From assembly GCA_964514285.1 (NCBI GenBank), contig CAZEQC010000009.1, forward strand, positions 11,137 to 75,136: a DNA stretch of 64,000 nucleotides. The letters are read 5' to 3'. The stretch is from SKLM01 sp964514285 (GTDB taxonomy: Bacteria; Chloroflexota; Anaerolineae; B4-G1). A model generated the notes under the pieces. It made no database searches. It was not told the origin of the DNA and saw only the letters and a program-made list of their open reading frames with translations. Position numbers and translations under genes: made by a program. Position 1 is the first letter of the stretch; every line of letters starts with the position of its first letter. Below are positions 43,600 to 52,493 of the stretch, one piece after another.

Positions 43600-43664
43600 T
43601 ATAGGCGGTTGTCAGTTAAAGCTGCGCTAGACAGGTTGTTTTTCCACGCCTCGAGAGGATGTGC

Positions 43665-43757
43665 ATGATTACGATCTGGCATGAGGAAATCGACCTAGGC
43701 GTCCTTGGCAAGGATGCACTTTGGTTTGCCATAACCTGGCTCGCGGGCTGTTGTTGA
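43665..43757 (+). CDS. Thirty-codon ORF in the leader of the glycerol locus
   Basis: ATG at 43665 (an in-frame ATG also occurs at 43659), with GAGAGG just upstream, opens a frame of 30 codons closed by tandem stops TGA-TAG at 43755-43760. It is rich in Trp (positions 5, 20 and 25), acidic near the front (HEEID at 6-10) and ends Gly-Cys-Cys. A terminator hairpin begins at the second stop. No family was recognised. It may be a leader peptide controlling read-through into glpF, or a microprotein made from the DhaR promoter. Reality as a translated gene is uncertain. Confidence 0.45.
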   Translation: MITIWHEEIDLGVLGKDALWFAITWLAGCC

Positions 43758-43759
43758 TA

Positions 43760-43793
43760 GGCACCTGATCCCATTGGGAGAGGGTGTTTTTTT
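43760..43793 (+). terminator. Terminator between the leader ORF and glpF
   Basis: GGCACCT...AGGGTG encloses CCC-ATT-GGG and is followed by seven T. It stands right after the tandem stop codons and about 180 bp before glpF. Readthrough or a further promoter would be needed for glpF expression; 43797-43971 shows an unexplained ribosome-site-like AAAGGAGGTGG near 43848 and a direct repeat TAACATCA near 43932 and 43946, but no clear promoter. Confidence 0.7.
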
Positions 43794-43971
43794 GTGTCTA
43801 TGCCTGACGCTCGAACGTCGGCGGTCGGGTCCCCAACTTAGAGGAGTAAAGGAGGTGGTTCCCTCGTACGATAGATAGTGCCTAAGCCCCCGCTATGCTC
43901 GCCGTTGTGGCTCGCAGAAGTATCGATTTGTAACATCAGAATCATAACATCAACAAGGAGACAGACTAAAG

Positions 43972-44763
43972 ATGAAGAAGGATAGCTTGACGGGACAGTT
44001 TATCGCCGAGGTCTTTGGAACCTTCCTATTGATTCTCTTGGGGGACGGCGTCGTCGCCAACGTTGGGCTGGCGCCCCGGCTAGGCTCCACTGCCTACAAC
44101 TGGAACACCATCGCCTGGGGATGGGGTTTTGCCGTCTTCCTGGCCGTCTACGTCACCGCCGGCGTCTCCGGCGCGCACATCAACCCGGCCGTGACCTTCG
44201 GCCTGGCCGTCAAAGGAGACTTCCCCTGGAGTAAAGTGATTCCCTATGTCATCGCCCAGTTCATCGGCGCTTTCCTGGGTGCCTTGGGCGTCTTCCTGGT
44301 CTATATGGAGGGCCTCCAGGCGGCGGGCATGCCGAACGTCTGGTGCACCGGGCCCGGCTCCGTCTTTGACATGGCCTTCTGGGGCGGGACTGGAGCGGAT
44401 GCTGTGGGTGCGTATTCGCTTCTCAACGCCTCCATCGCAGAGTTCTTCGGCACAGCCGTGTTGCTTTGGGGCGTCCTGGGCACCGGCGATGCGAAGAACG
44501 TGGGCGCTGGCGCCAACATGGGGCCCTTGCTGGTCGGTTTCGTCGTTGTGACGGTCGGCTTGACGCTCGGCGGCCCCAGCGGCTATTCCATCAACCCGGC
44601 CCGTGACCTCGCTCCGCGCATCTTCGGCGCGATTGCCGGCACGAGCGGCCTGTTCAGCGGCCTCTACTGGTTGATCCCACCTGTCCTCGTGCCACTGCTG
44701 GGTGGTGCTTTTGCCTGCCTGACCTACGATTGGCTCGTCACCCCCTTCCTGCCGGAAGAGTAG
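43972..44763 (+). CDS. glpF: Aquaglyceroporin / glycerol facilitator
   Basis: A MIP-family channel that lets glycerol cross the membrane. 263 residues, six helices and both pore loops: SGAHINPAVTFGLAV and GYSINPARDLAPR. The Asp after the second NPAR matches glycerol-type rather than water-only channels. It also has a longer loop between helix 3 and 4, rich in Gly/Ala (SVFDMAFWGGTGADAVGAYS). AAGGAGA precedes the ATG. It is the first full gene behind the DhaR-like operators, as expected for glycerol uptake. Confidence 0.94.
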   Translation: MKKDSLTGQFIAEVFGTFLLILLGDGVVANVGLAPRLGSTAYNWNTIAWGWGFAVFLAVYVTAGVSGAHINPAVTFGLAVKGDFPWSKVIPYVIAQFIGAFLGALGVFLVYMEGLQAAGMPNVWCTGPGSVFDMAFWGGTGADAVGAYSLLNASIAEFFGTAVLLWGVLGTGDAKNVGAGANMGPLLVGFVVVTVGLTLGGPSGYSINPARDLAPRIFGAIAGTSGLFSGLYWLIPPVLVPLLGGAFACLTYDWLVTPFLPEE

Positions 44764-44786
44764 ACGGTCTGATACCGCGTCTTTTT
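44764..44786 (+). terminator. Weak terminator after glpF
   Basis: GACG at 44764 can pair with CGTC near 44778, followed by TTTTT. The stem is short, so partial termination is the most one can claim. Confidence 0.35.
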
Positions 44787-44787
44787 G

Positions 44788-44825
44788 CAAGAGGGGAGCG
44801 AGGATCCTTCTCCTCCCCCCTCTTG
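44788..44825 (+). repeat. Hairpin between glpF and dhaK
   Basis: CAAGAGGGG (44788-44796) pairs perfectly with CCCCTCTTG (44817-44825). There is no T-run after it, so it looks like an mRNA stability or processing structure. Confidence 0.5.
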
Positions 44826-44860
44826 TCTCTGCCTACGAAGCAAAAGGAGCAAGCCTGAAA

Positions 44861-46012
<1,152 letters not shown>

Positions 46013-46059
46013 ATCCTGGTTGGGAGACCAGGTCGCTAACTTGACTTACACTCTGCCTA

Positions 46060-46100
46060 TCCTGGCAGGTGGCCTTGTAGGCTGGATGGGATAGGCAGGG
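46060..46100. repeat. Hairpin between dhaK and dhaL
   Basis: CTGCCTATC pairs with GATAGGCAG at about 46056-46099, with GG/CC pairs inside; a second small stem CCTGGT...ACCAGG lies just before (about 46015-46032). No T-run follows, so it may influence differential expression inside the operon. Confidence 0.45.
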
Positions 46101-46163
46101 AACACTCGATGTCAGTATGAGAGATCAATGATGGATGGACCTACGGTAAGGAGATAGCCCACG

Positions 46164-46811
46164 ATGCCCATTACGACTGAGGACGTGCTGACCTGCCTTC
46201 ACCGCATGGCGGGCGTCATCGAAGAGAACAAGAAGTACCTCACCAAGCTCGATTCACCGATTGGTGACGCTGACCACGGGGTCAATATGAACCGTGGCTT
46301 CAAGTCCGTCTTGAAGAAGGTGTCGTCGGCGGAGGACAAGGACGCCGGCACGATTCTCAAGACCGCGGGTATGGCGCTGGTGTCCAGCGTGGGCGGGGCG
46401 GGTGGGCCCTTGTATGGCACAGCCTTTATGCAGGCGGGCATGGCCGTGGCTGGTAAGTATGAGTTGGAGGGTGAGGACATCCTGAATGCCCTCAGCTCCG
46501 CTCTCGACGGGGTGGTGATGCGCGGCAAGGCTAGCCCTGGGGATAAGACGATGGTCGACGCCATCACCCCAGCGGTGGATGCTATGGAAGAGGCGCTGGA
46601 CAACGGCGCCAATACCGCTGACGCCTTGGAATCTGCGGCAGAGGCCGCGAAGCAAGGTATGAAGGATACCATCCCGATGCTGGCCAAGAAGGGGCGCGCC
46701 AGCTACCTCGGCGAGCGCAGCATCGGCCATCAGGATCCGGGTGCCACCTCCTCCTATCTGCTCATCAACACGATGGCTGAGGTGGCTCGGGAAAAGAAGC
46801 AGAGTTTGTGA
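46164..46811 (+). CDS. dhaL: Dihydroxyacetone kinase subunit DhaL
   Basis: The nucleotide subunit; in PTS-type kinases it holds ADP permanently and passes phosphate from DhaM to dihydroxyacetone on DhaK. 215 residues. The metal-binding DSPIGDADHGVNMNRGF, SSVGGAGGPLYGTAFM, and SPGDKTMVDAI blocks are present, and the end GERSIGHQDPGATSS is typical. AAGGAG lies nine bases before the ATG. Confidence 0.95.
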   Translation: MPITTEDVLTCLHRMAGVIEENKKYLTKLDSPIGDADHGVNMNRGFKSVLKKVSSAEDKDAGTILKTAGMALVSSVGGAGGPLYGTAFMQAGMAVAGKYELEGEDILNALSSALDGVVMRGKASPGDKTMVDAITPAVDAMEEALDNGANTADALESAAEAAKQGMKDTIPMLAKKGRASYLGERSIGHQDPGATSSYLLINTMAEVAREKKQSL

Positions 46812-46958
46812 GGTCTTGGAAGACGACATCGCTGCACGGGCACGATATGGGCGTTCTGAGGCTGTCATAGGACGAGTCGCCTCTGAACAGACTCTCGTTG
46901 ATGCCGTATGGCATCTTGAATTCGCGATTGCGTGAGATACAAGGGAGAGTAACGAACA

Positions 46959-48470
46959 ATGGCAAAGAAGTACGCAGCAGCAGTCGATCAGGGCACGACC
47001 AGTACCCGATTCATGATCTTCACCCACGGCGGTGAGGTTGTGGGCTCGCACCAGCTTGAGCATGAACAGATCTACCCAGAGCCCGGCTGGGTCGAGCACG
47101 ATCCGATGGAGATCTGGGCTCGCACCCAGGACGTCATCGAGGGGGCGCTGGCGAAGACCGGCGTCAAGGCTGAGGAGATCGCCTCGGTCGGCGTGACGAA
47201 CCAGCGCGAGACGACCGTGGTCTGGAACAAGAACACCGGGGAGCCTTACCACAACGCCGTCGTCTGGCAGGACACGCGCACCAAGGAGATCTGTGACACG
47301 CTGGCCAAGGACGGCGGACAGGACCGCTTCCGCCCCAAGGTTGGCCTCCCCTTGGCCACCTACTTCTCCGGCCCCAAGATCAGGTGGCTGCTCGACAACG
47401 TCGACGGCCTGCGAGCGGCGGCCGAGCGAGGTGACGCCGTCTTCGGCAACATCGACACCTGGGAAATCTGGAACATGACCGGCGGCCCCGACGGCGGCGC
47501 TCACGTCACCGACGTCACCAACGCCAGCCGCACGATGCTGATGAACCTGGAGACGCTGGACTGGGACCAGGAGATCTTGGATACCATGGGCATCCCCCGC
47601 AAAATGCTCCCGGAGATCCGCCCCTCCAGCGACCCAGACATCTACGGGCACACCCCCGCCGATGGGCCGTTCGGCGCTGAGATCCCCGTCTGCGGGGCGC
47701 TGGGCGACCAGCAGGGCGCGCTGGTGGGCCAGACCTGCTACAGCCCCGGTGAGGCGAAGAACACGTACGGCACCGGCTGCTTCATGCTTCTCAACACCGG
47801 CACGGAGCCCGTGCCCAGCGAGAGCGGCCTGCTGACCACGCTGGCCTACAAGATGGGCGACAACGACGCGGTCTACGCACTAGAGGGCTCCATCGCCATC
47901 ACCGGCGCCCTGGTGCAGTGGCTGCGGGACAACCTGGAGTTCTTCGAGTTCTCCAAGCATGTTGAGGACTTCGCCAAGAAGGTGGAAGACAGCGGCGGCA
48001 TCTACTTCGTGCCGGCCTTCTCCGGGCTCTTCGCCCCGTACTGGCGGAGCGACGCCCGCGGCGTGATCGTGGGTATGACGCGCTACATCAACAAGTATCA
48101 CATCGCCCGAGCGGCCCTGGAGGCCACGGCGTATCAGACCCGCGAGGTGCTGGACGCGATGGAGGAAGACTCGGGCGTGCCGCTGGAGGCGCTGAAGGTG
48201 GACGGCGGCATGGTCTACAACGAGCTGCTGATGCAGTTCCAGGCGGACATCCTGGGCGTACCGGTGATTCGGCCCCAGGTTTCCGAGACGACGGCGCTGG
48301 GCTCGGCCTACGCCTCGGGCCTGGCCGTTGGCTTCTGGGACGACGTGGAGTCCCTGCGTGAGAACTGGAAGATCGACAAGACGTGGGAGCCCGGGATGGA
48401 GGAGGGGACCCGTAAGGAGCTCTATCAGGGCTGGAAGAAGGCCGTCACACGCACCTTCGACTGGGTCTAG
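46959..48470 (+). CDS. glpK: Glycerol kinase
   Basis: Phosphorylates glycerol to sn-glycerol-3-phosphate with ATP. 503 residues of FGGY fold: AVDQGTTSTRFMIF, NQRETTVVW, GDQQGALVGQTC, KNTYGTGCFMLLNTG. The HPr-phosphorylated His loop of Firmicutes enzymes is not there (the corresponding stretch reads HTPADGPFGAEIPV), so PTS control through that His is not expected. AAGGGAGAG precedes the ATG. Confidence 0.96.
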   Translation: MAKKYAAAVDQGTTSTRFMIFTHGGEVVGSHQLEHEQIYPEPGWVEHDPMEIWARTQDVIEGALAKTGVKAEEIASVGVTNQRETTVVWNKNTGEPYHNAVVWQDTRTKEICDTLAKDGGQDRFRPKVGLPLATYFSGPKIRWLLDNVDGLRAAAERGDAVFGNIDTWEIWNMTGGPDGGAHVTDVTNASRTMLMNLETLDWDQEILDTMGIPRKMLPEIRPSSDPDIYGHTPADGPFGAEIPVCGALGDQQGALVGQTCYSPGEAKNTYGTGCFMLLNTGTEPVPSESGLLTTLAYKMGDNDAVYALEGSIAITGALVQWLRDNLEFFEFSKHVEDFAKKVEDSGGIYFVPAFSGLFAPYWRSDARGVIVGMTRYINKYHIARAALEATAYQTREVLDAMEEDSGVPLEALKVDGGMVYNELLMQFQADILGVPVIRPQVSETTALGSAYASGLAVGFWDDVESLRENWKIDKTWEPGMEEGTRKELYQGWKKAVTRTFDWV

Positions 48471-48523
48471 TCGAAGGTCTTATCATCGGGCAGAGTATTG
48501 CCCGTGATGTAGCGTAAGGGCTG

Positions 48524-48562
48524 GAGAGAACTAGGAGAGGCTCTTGAGCTCCTAGTTCTCTC
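48524..48562 (+). terminator. Long hairpin after glpK
   Basis: GAGAGAACTAGGAG (48524-48537) pairs perfectly over 14 bp with CTCCTAGTTCTCTC (48549-48562), followed by ATTAT. The weak T-tract makes it a moderate terminator candidate. The remaining 48563-48830 shows no gene I can support. Confidence 0.6.
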
Positions 48563-48830
48563 ATTATACGAGGTTGGTGACGTCGCTAGGGGTAGCTATT
48601 CATTTGGTGCTCCCAGCGCAAGGATCTGGATGGGCCGTGCGCTGGCTGGAGCTTCGGTCGCGTTCGACAGGTCGGTCGTGCACTTGGAGCTTGCTCCCTC
48701 TTACGGGGATCCAGGGTGCAGGGCAGTGCTGGGACGCTTCTCTAAGGCGAGCACGAGGTGAGCAGTTATCTAGACGATATGAGACGTTCCGGCATTAAGA
48801 TGTTCTGAAGCTGAAAGGATAAGGTGCAAA

Positions 48831-49631
48831 GTGCATACCATTGTCTGCATGAAACAGATTATCGATCCGGAAGTGCCTCCTCATCTCTTCGAGATTGATC
48901 CTGAGGATATGAAGCAGATAAGAGGAACCCATCCTTTGGTCATCAGTGCTTATGACGAGGTTGCTATCGAGATAGGGCTGCAGCTGAAGGAGAAGACCGA
49001 CGGCAAGGTGACCGTTATCACCATCGGCGACGAGGACACGGTCGAGTCGCTCCATCAGGCTCTAGCGATGGGGGTTGATCAAGCCATCCGGGTGAGCGAG
49101 CCAGGTCTTGAAGACACGGGCGCGTTCAGCAACGCGCAGATCCTGGCTGCGGCCATACGAAAGATAGGAGACTTCGATGCGGTCCTGTGTGGGCGGCAGG
49201 CTGGGGACGTGGAGTTAGGCCTCGTCGGGGCCTTCCTGGCCGAGGAGCTAGGCCTCCCCTGCGCGACCATCCTTGCCAACGTTGAGCCCGAGAATGGCAA
49301 GGTGCGCATGAGGCGCTCCGTTGAAGCCGGCTATGAGGTTCTGGAGACCTCCATGCCCTTCGTGGCCACCGTTACCAACGACGAGAGCAACGTGCCTCGC
49401 TACGCTTCGGTCAGGGGTATGCTGGCAGCCCGGCGGGCGGAGATTCCCGTGTGGTCCGTCGATGATCTGGGCATAGAACCCGGCACACTCGGGCTTGCGT
49501 CAGCGCAGATCGAGATGGAAGAGCTGTTCATCCCCGAGCACGAGGTAGAGTGTCACTTGATCGAGGGAGACACGGGGCCGGAGAAGGCGAAGAATCTGGT
49601 GGAGTACCTCAAAGAAGAGAAGCTGATCTAG
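48831..49631 (+). CDS. etfB: Electron transfer flavoprotein beta subunit
   Basis: Pairs with EtfA to carry electrons from flavin dehydrogenases. 266 residues; the opening TIVCMKQIIDPEVPP and the AMP/FAD-binding region LCGRQAGDVELGLVGAFLAEELGLP are typical, and the VPRYASVRGMLAARR recognition-loop region follows. The start is GTG with AAGG before it. Sits with etfA and a GlpA-like dehydrogenase, suggesting a dedicated electron acceptor. Confidence 0.93.
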   Translation: MHTIVCMKQIIDPEVPPHLFEIDPEDMKQIRGTHPLVISAYDEVAIEIGLQLKEKTDGKVTVITIGDEDTVESLHQALAMGVDQAIRVSEPGLEDTGAFSNAQILAAAIRKIGDFDAVLCGRQAGDVELGLVGAFLAEELGLPCATILANVEPENGKVRMRRSVEAGYEVLETSMPFVATVTNDESNVPRYASVRGMLAARRAEIPVWSVDDLGIEPGTLGLASAQIEMEELFIPEHEVECHLIEGDTGPEKAKNLVEYLKEEKLI

Positions 49632-49647
49632 GGATAGGGGTGATGCG

Positions 49648-50631
49648 ATGACTATTCTAACTTTCTGTGCTGTTTCTGGCGAGGAACTGCCCAGGGCTCC
49701 CTTGGAGGCCCTGGCTGCGGCCCGCCAGTTGAGCGAAGATCTTGGTGGAACGGAGGTCCAGACGCTGCTCGTGGGCGCGGACACGGCTCAGTATGGCGCT
49801 GCATTGATCGAGCACGGAGCGGACCAGGTTTTTGTTGTAGACGATCCTCAGCTCGAGAAGCTGGAGGAGGACCTTTTGTTGAAAGCCGTGGAGGAAGCTG
49901 TTGACCAGCTCTCGCCTGAGATGGTCATCTTCCCCCACGATGAGCGAAGTGGTGGCAACGTCGCGCCGCGCCTGGCCTATCGCCTGAAGACGGGCATCGT
50001 CACCGATTGCAGCGGCTTCGAAGTCGAGGATGGATCCGTCCGCTGGCTGCGCCCGGTCTACGGCGGTAAGGCCACGGCTGTTATGACCGCCACTGGGCCG
50101 ATGCAGTTGGCCACGATGCGTGCCCTCTCCTTCGAGCCACTACCTGCTGATGAGGCGCGCGAAGGCTCGGTTCAGCATCTAGATGTCGGTCTCAAGGCCA
50201 TCTCTCCTGACGTGCCAATCGTTGACGTGATCGTGGAAGAGGAGGCTCTCGAGGGACCAAGCCTCGATCGTGCCGACATCGTCATCAGTGGCGGTCGAGG
50301 GATGGGCGACGAGGAGGGGTTCCAGTATGTCAAAGAGCTGGCCGAAACCTTAGATGCAGCGGTCGCTGGGTCGCGCCCAGCGGCGGATACAGGCTGGGTG
50401 CCCCACTCCCGACTTGTGGGTCAGACGGGCAAGATCGTGGCTCCCAACCTCTATGTCGCTGTGGGGATCTCTGGCGCGCCTCAGCATATGTCGGGAGCAG
50501 GGTCTTCCAGGACAATCGTGGCGATCAATAAGGATGAGGATGCAGCGATCTTCCGACAGGCTCACATTGGAGTCATCGATGAGTGGGAGAACGTGCTTCC
50601 TACTTTGATCGATGAGCTCAAGGAGAAGTAA
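49648..50631 (+). CDS. etfA: Electron transfer flavoprotein alpha subunit
   Basis: 327 residues with the conserved C-terminal FAD domain: GSRPAADTGWVPHSRLVGQTGKIVAPNLYVAVGISGAPQHMSG, then IVAINKDEDAAIF. The N-terminal domain has the PHDERSGGNVAPRLAYRL pattern. Starts 16 bases after etfB. No ETF-quinone oxidoreductase is in the window, so the next acceptor is unknown. Confidence 0.94.
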   Translation: MTILTFCAVSGEELPRAPLEALAAARQLSEDLGGTEVQTLLVGADTAQYGAALIEHGADQVFVVDDPQLEKLEEDLLLKAVEEAVDQLSPEMVIFPHDERSGGNVAPRLAYRLKTGIVTDCSGFEVEDGSVRWLRPVYGGKATAVMTATGPMQLATMRALSFEPLPADEAREGSVQHLDVGLKAISPDVPIVDVIVEEEALEGPSLDRADIVISGGRGMGDEEGFQYVKELAETLDAAVAGSRPAADTGWVPHSRLVGQTGKIVAPNLYVAVGISGAPQHMSGAGSSRTIVAINKDEDAAIFRQAHIGVIDEWENVLPTLIDELKEK

Positions 50632-50731
50632 GACGCGTACCCACGTGTAAGTATTGCAGTGCTTCATTCATTGTAGCGAGTGGATTAGGCATCGCGATGG
50701 TCCAGAAGCAGTATGAGACAGGGGATAGAAT

Positions 50732-51907
50732 ATGGAAAAGCTTAAGACACAGGTAGTCGTCATTGGCGGCGGCGCAACGGGGTCAGCCGTCTTGCGTGAC
50801 CTAGCCATGCGAGGGTTGGACGCTATGTTGTTCGAACGAGGTAACCTTGCGGAGGGCACGACAGGGAACTTCCATGGCTTGCTCCATAGTGGCGGCCGCT
50901 ACGCAGTTAAGGACAAACCGGCCGCCGTTGAGTGCATCGAAGAGAACCGTATTCTGCGCCGCATCGTACCACGTGCGATCGAGGATACGGGTGGCTTCTT
51001 CGTCACGCTCAACGACGAGGATGAGGAATTCCTTCCCACCTTCCTTGATGGATGTGAGGAGTGCGGCATCCCCACCGAGGTCATCTCGGGGGAGGATGCG
51101 CGGGAGCTAGAACCAGCGCTTTCACCCGACGTTATTCATGCGGTGAAAGTGCCCGACGCCAGCATTGACGGTTGGGACGTCTGCGTGAGCAACGTTGCAT
51201 CGGCCAAAGAGTATGGCGCACAGACCTTCCTCTTTACCGAGGTCACCAATATCCTTCGTGAGAATGATCGCGTGGTCGGCATTGAAGCGGAGGATGTGTC
51301 GACTGGCGAGAAGTACAGGGTCGAGGCCGAGTACGTGGTGAGCGCCTCCGGGCCGTGGGCTGGCAAGATCGCCAGCCTTGCCGATATCGAGGTCCCTATG
51401 GTGCTCGGCAAAGGCACGATGGTCCCCTTGGACGGCCGACCTCATCAGCGAGTCATCAATCGCTGCCACTATCCAGGGGATGGTGACATCATTGTGCCCG
51501 TGGGCACCACCATCGTGCTGGGCACGACCGACGTTGTCATTGATGATCCTGATAACTTCTCCATTGAGCCGTGGGAGTTGGACCTGCTGTTTGAGGAATG
51601 CATGAAGATGGTTCCGGAGATTGCGGACATGGGTATGCAGCGCCCTTGGGCCAGCGTCCGTCCCCTCTATGAGCCTCCTTCAGAAGAGAATGAGGAAGAG
51701 GAGAGAGAGACAGGCATGGAGGTCAGCCGAGCTTTCTACGTCCTTGACCACGAAGAGCTGGACGGTGTCGCGGGTTTCATCACCATCACCGGGGGAAAGC
51801 TGACCACAGGTCGCATGATGGCTGAACAAACTGTCGATGTGGTGGCGGAGAAAATGGGGGTCGACGAGCCCTGCCGCACGGCCGAAGAGCCCCTACCCAC
51901 GCCTTAG
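50732..51907 (+). CDS. glpA: Anaerobic-type glycerol-3-phosphate dehydrogenase, GlpA-like, without the C-terminal Fe-S domain
   Basis: Oxidises glycerol-3-phosphate to DHAP with FAD. 391 residues, homologous to the N-terminal part of E. coli GlpA: VVVIGGGATGSAVLRDLAMRG (FAD), TTGNFHGLLHSGGRYAV, VKVPDASIDGW, INRCHYPGDGDIIVP, and FITITGGKLTTGRMMAE. It stops where the BFD-type [2Fe-2S] domain of E. coli GlpA (about 540 residues) would begin. GlpB and GlpC are absent. Its neighbours etfBA upstream suggest electrons go to ETF (inference). The role as a G3P dehydrogenase is supported by glpF and glpK nearby. Confidence 0.88.
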   Translation: MEKLKTQVVVIGGGATGSAVLRDLAMRGLDAMLFERGNLAEGTTGNFHGLLHSGGRYAVKDKPAAVECIEENRILRRIVPRAIEDTGGFFVTLNDEDEEFLPTFLDGCEECGIPTEVISGEDARELEPALSPDVIHAVKVPDASIDGWDVCVSNVASAKEYGAQTFLFTEVTNILRENDRVVGIEAEDVSTGEKYRVEAEYVVSASGPWAGKIASLADIEVPMVLGKGTMVPLDGRPHQRVINRCHYPGDGDIIVPVGTTIVLGTTDVVIDDPDNFSIEPWELDLLFEECMKMVPEIADMGMQRPWASVRPLYEPPSEENEEEERETGMEVSRAFYVLDHEELDGVAGFITITGGKLTTGRMMAEQTVDVVAEKMGVDEPCRTAEEPLPTP

Positions 51908-51929
51908 TCAGGGGACTGAGAAGGGTGAG

Positions 51930-52208
51930 ATGACGAAACGGATGGGGCGGAGAGAAGCTTCTAAGTCCAAGGGCGAGGAGCAGCTTGAGACAGGCACGGC
52001 CTTTGAGTGGGTCCCACTCTGGGGTTGGATCCTGGTTTTCTTGGTGCCCTTGATCATCAGTGAGGTCATGTTTTGGAACGTGGGCAAGATTCCCAGCATG
52101 ATCATGTTTCCCATCGCCTGGATTGGTTTCTGGTATGTGACGATGGAGCGCTCCGGGTGGCCGATCCTGAAGCATCGGAAGAAAGAAGCAAGCCCAGACG
52201 AGGATTGA
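51930..52208 (+). CDS. Small two-helix membrane protein of the glycerol locus
   Basis: 92 residues. The basic soluble front (MTKRMGRREASKSKGEEQ) is followed by two helices, WVPLWGWILVFLVPLIISEVMFW and IMFPIAWIGFWYVTME, and a Lys-rich end. No cofactor-binding residues are evident. ATG 51930 has GAAGGGTGAG upstream, 22 bp after the glpA stop. No family recognised; position suggests a membrane anchor or partner of GlpA/ETF in place of GlpB/GlpC. This is inference only. Confidence 0.75.
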   Translation: MTKRMGRREASKSKGEEQLETGTAFEWVPLWGWILVFLVPLIISEVMFWNVGKIPSMIMFPIAWIGFWYVTMERSGWPILKHRKKEASPDED

Positions 52209-52296
52209 TGGGACAGAGACTACGGCTGACTTGAGCTCGGTCTAAGTTAAGCTGAAGGATGCCCTTGACTTCTCTGCCAGGAGGTAGAGGAGGCAG

Positions 52297-52482
52297 ATGA
52301 AAAAGATACCGGCACCAGCCATGGATGATGAGAAGAGCAATGGTGAAAACCCAGAAGCTTCGTCAGAGGGCAAGGGAGACGGAGCGAAACGAACGAGCAA
52401 ACGTGACGCGCAATTCGCGATGACCTTGTTGGAAGCTGAGGTTATCGCCGAAAACCTGAAGAAGAGCGGTACGCGTCGCTAG
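52297..52482 (+). CDS. Small hydrophilic protein, unknown function
   Basis: 61 residues, acidic/Ser-rich at the front and a helical end (DAQFAMTLLEAEVIAENLKKSGTRR). AGGAGG-type sites lie directly before the ATG, so it is well translated by signal. It follows the small membrane protein in the same direction and precedes a methyltransferase by 11 bp. No known family. Confidence 0.65.
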   Translation: MKKIPAPAMDDEKSNGENPEASSEGKGDGAKRTSKRDAQFAMTLLEAEVIAENLKKSGTRR

Positions 52483-52493
52483 CCGGAGGCGAG

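Noticed and set aside
41487..43600. Sigma-54-dependent activation of the glycerol locus
   Set aside because: GAFTGA is missing from the regulator and no -24/-12 promoter was seen; a sigma-70-like promoter is present instead.
43665..43757. Calling the 30-codon ORF a PqqA-like or other known modified-peptide precursor
   Set aside because: Its Trp/Glu pattern is only vaguely similar and no radical-SAM or other maturation gene lies nearby.
48574..48798. A 74-codon gene between glpK and etfB
   Set aside because: Composition is Ser/Arg/Trp-rich and random-looking, with no ribosome site or domain.
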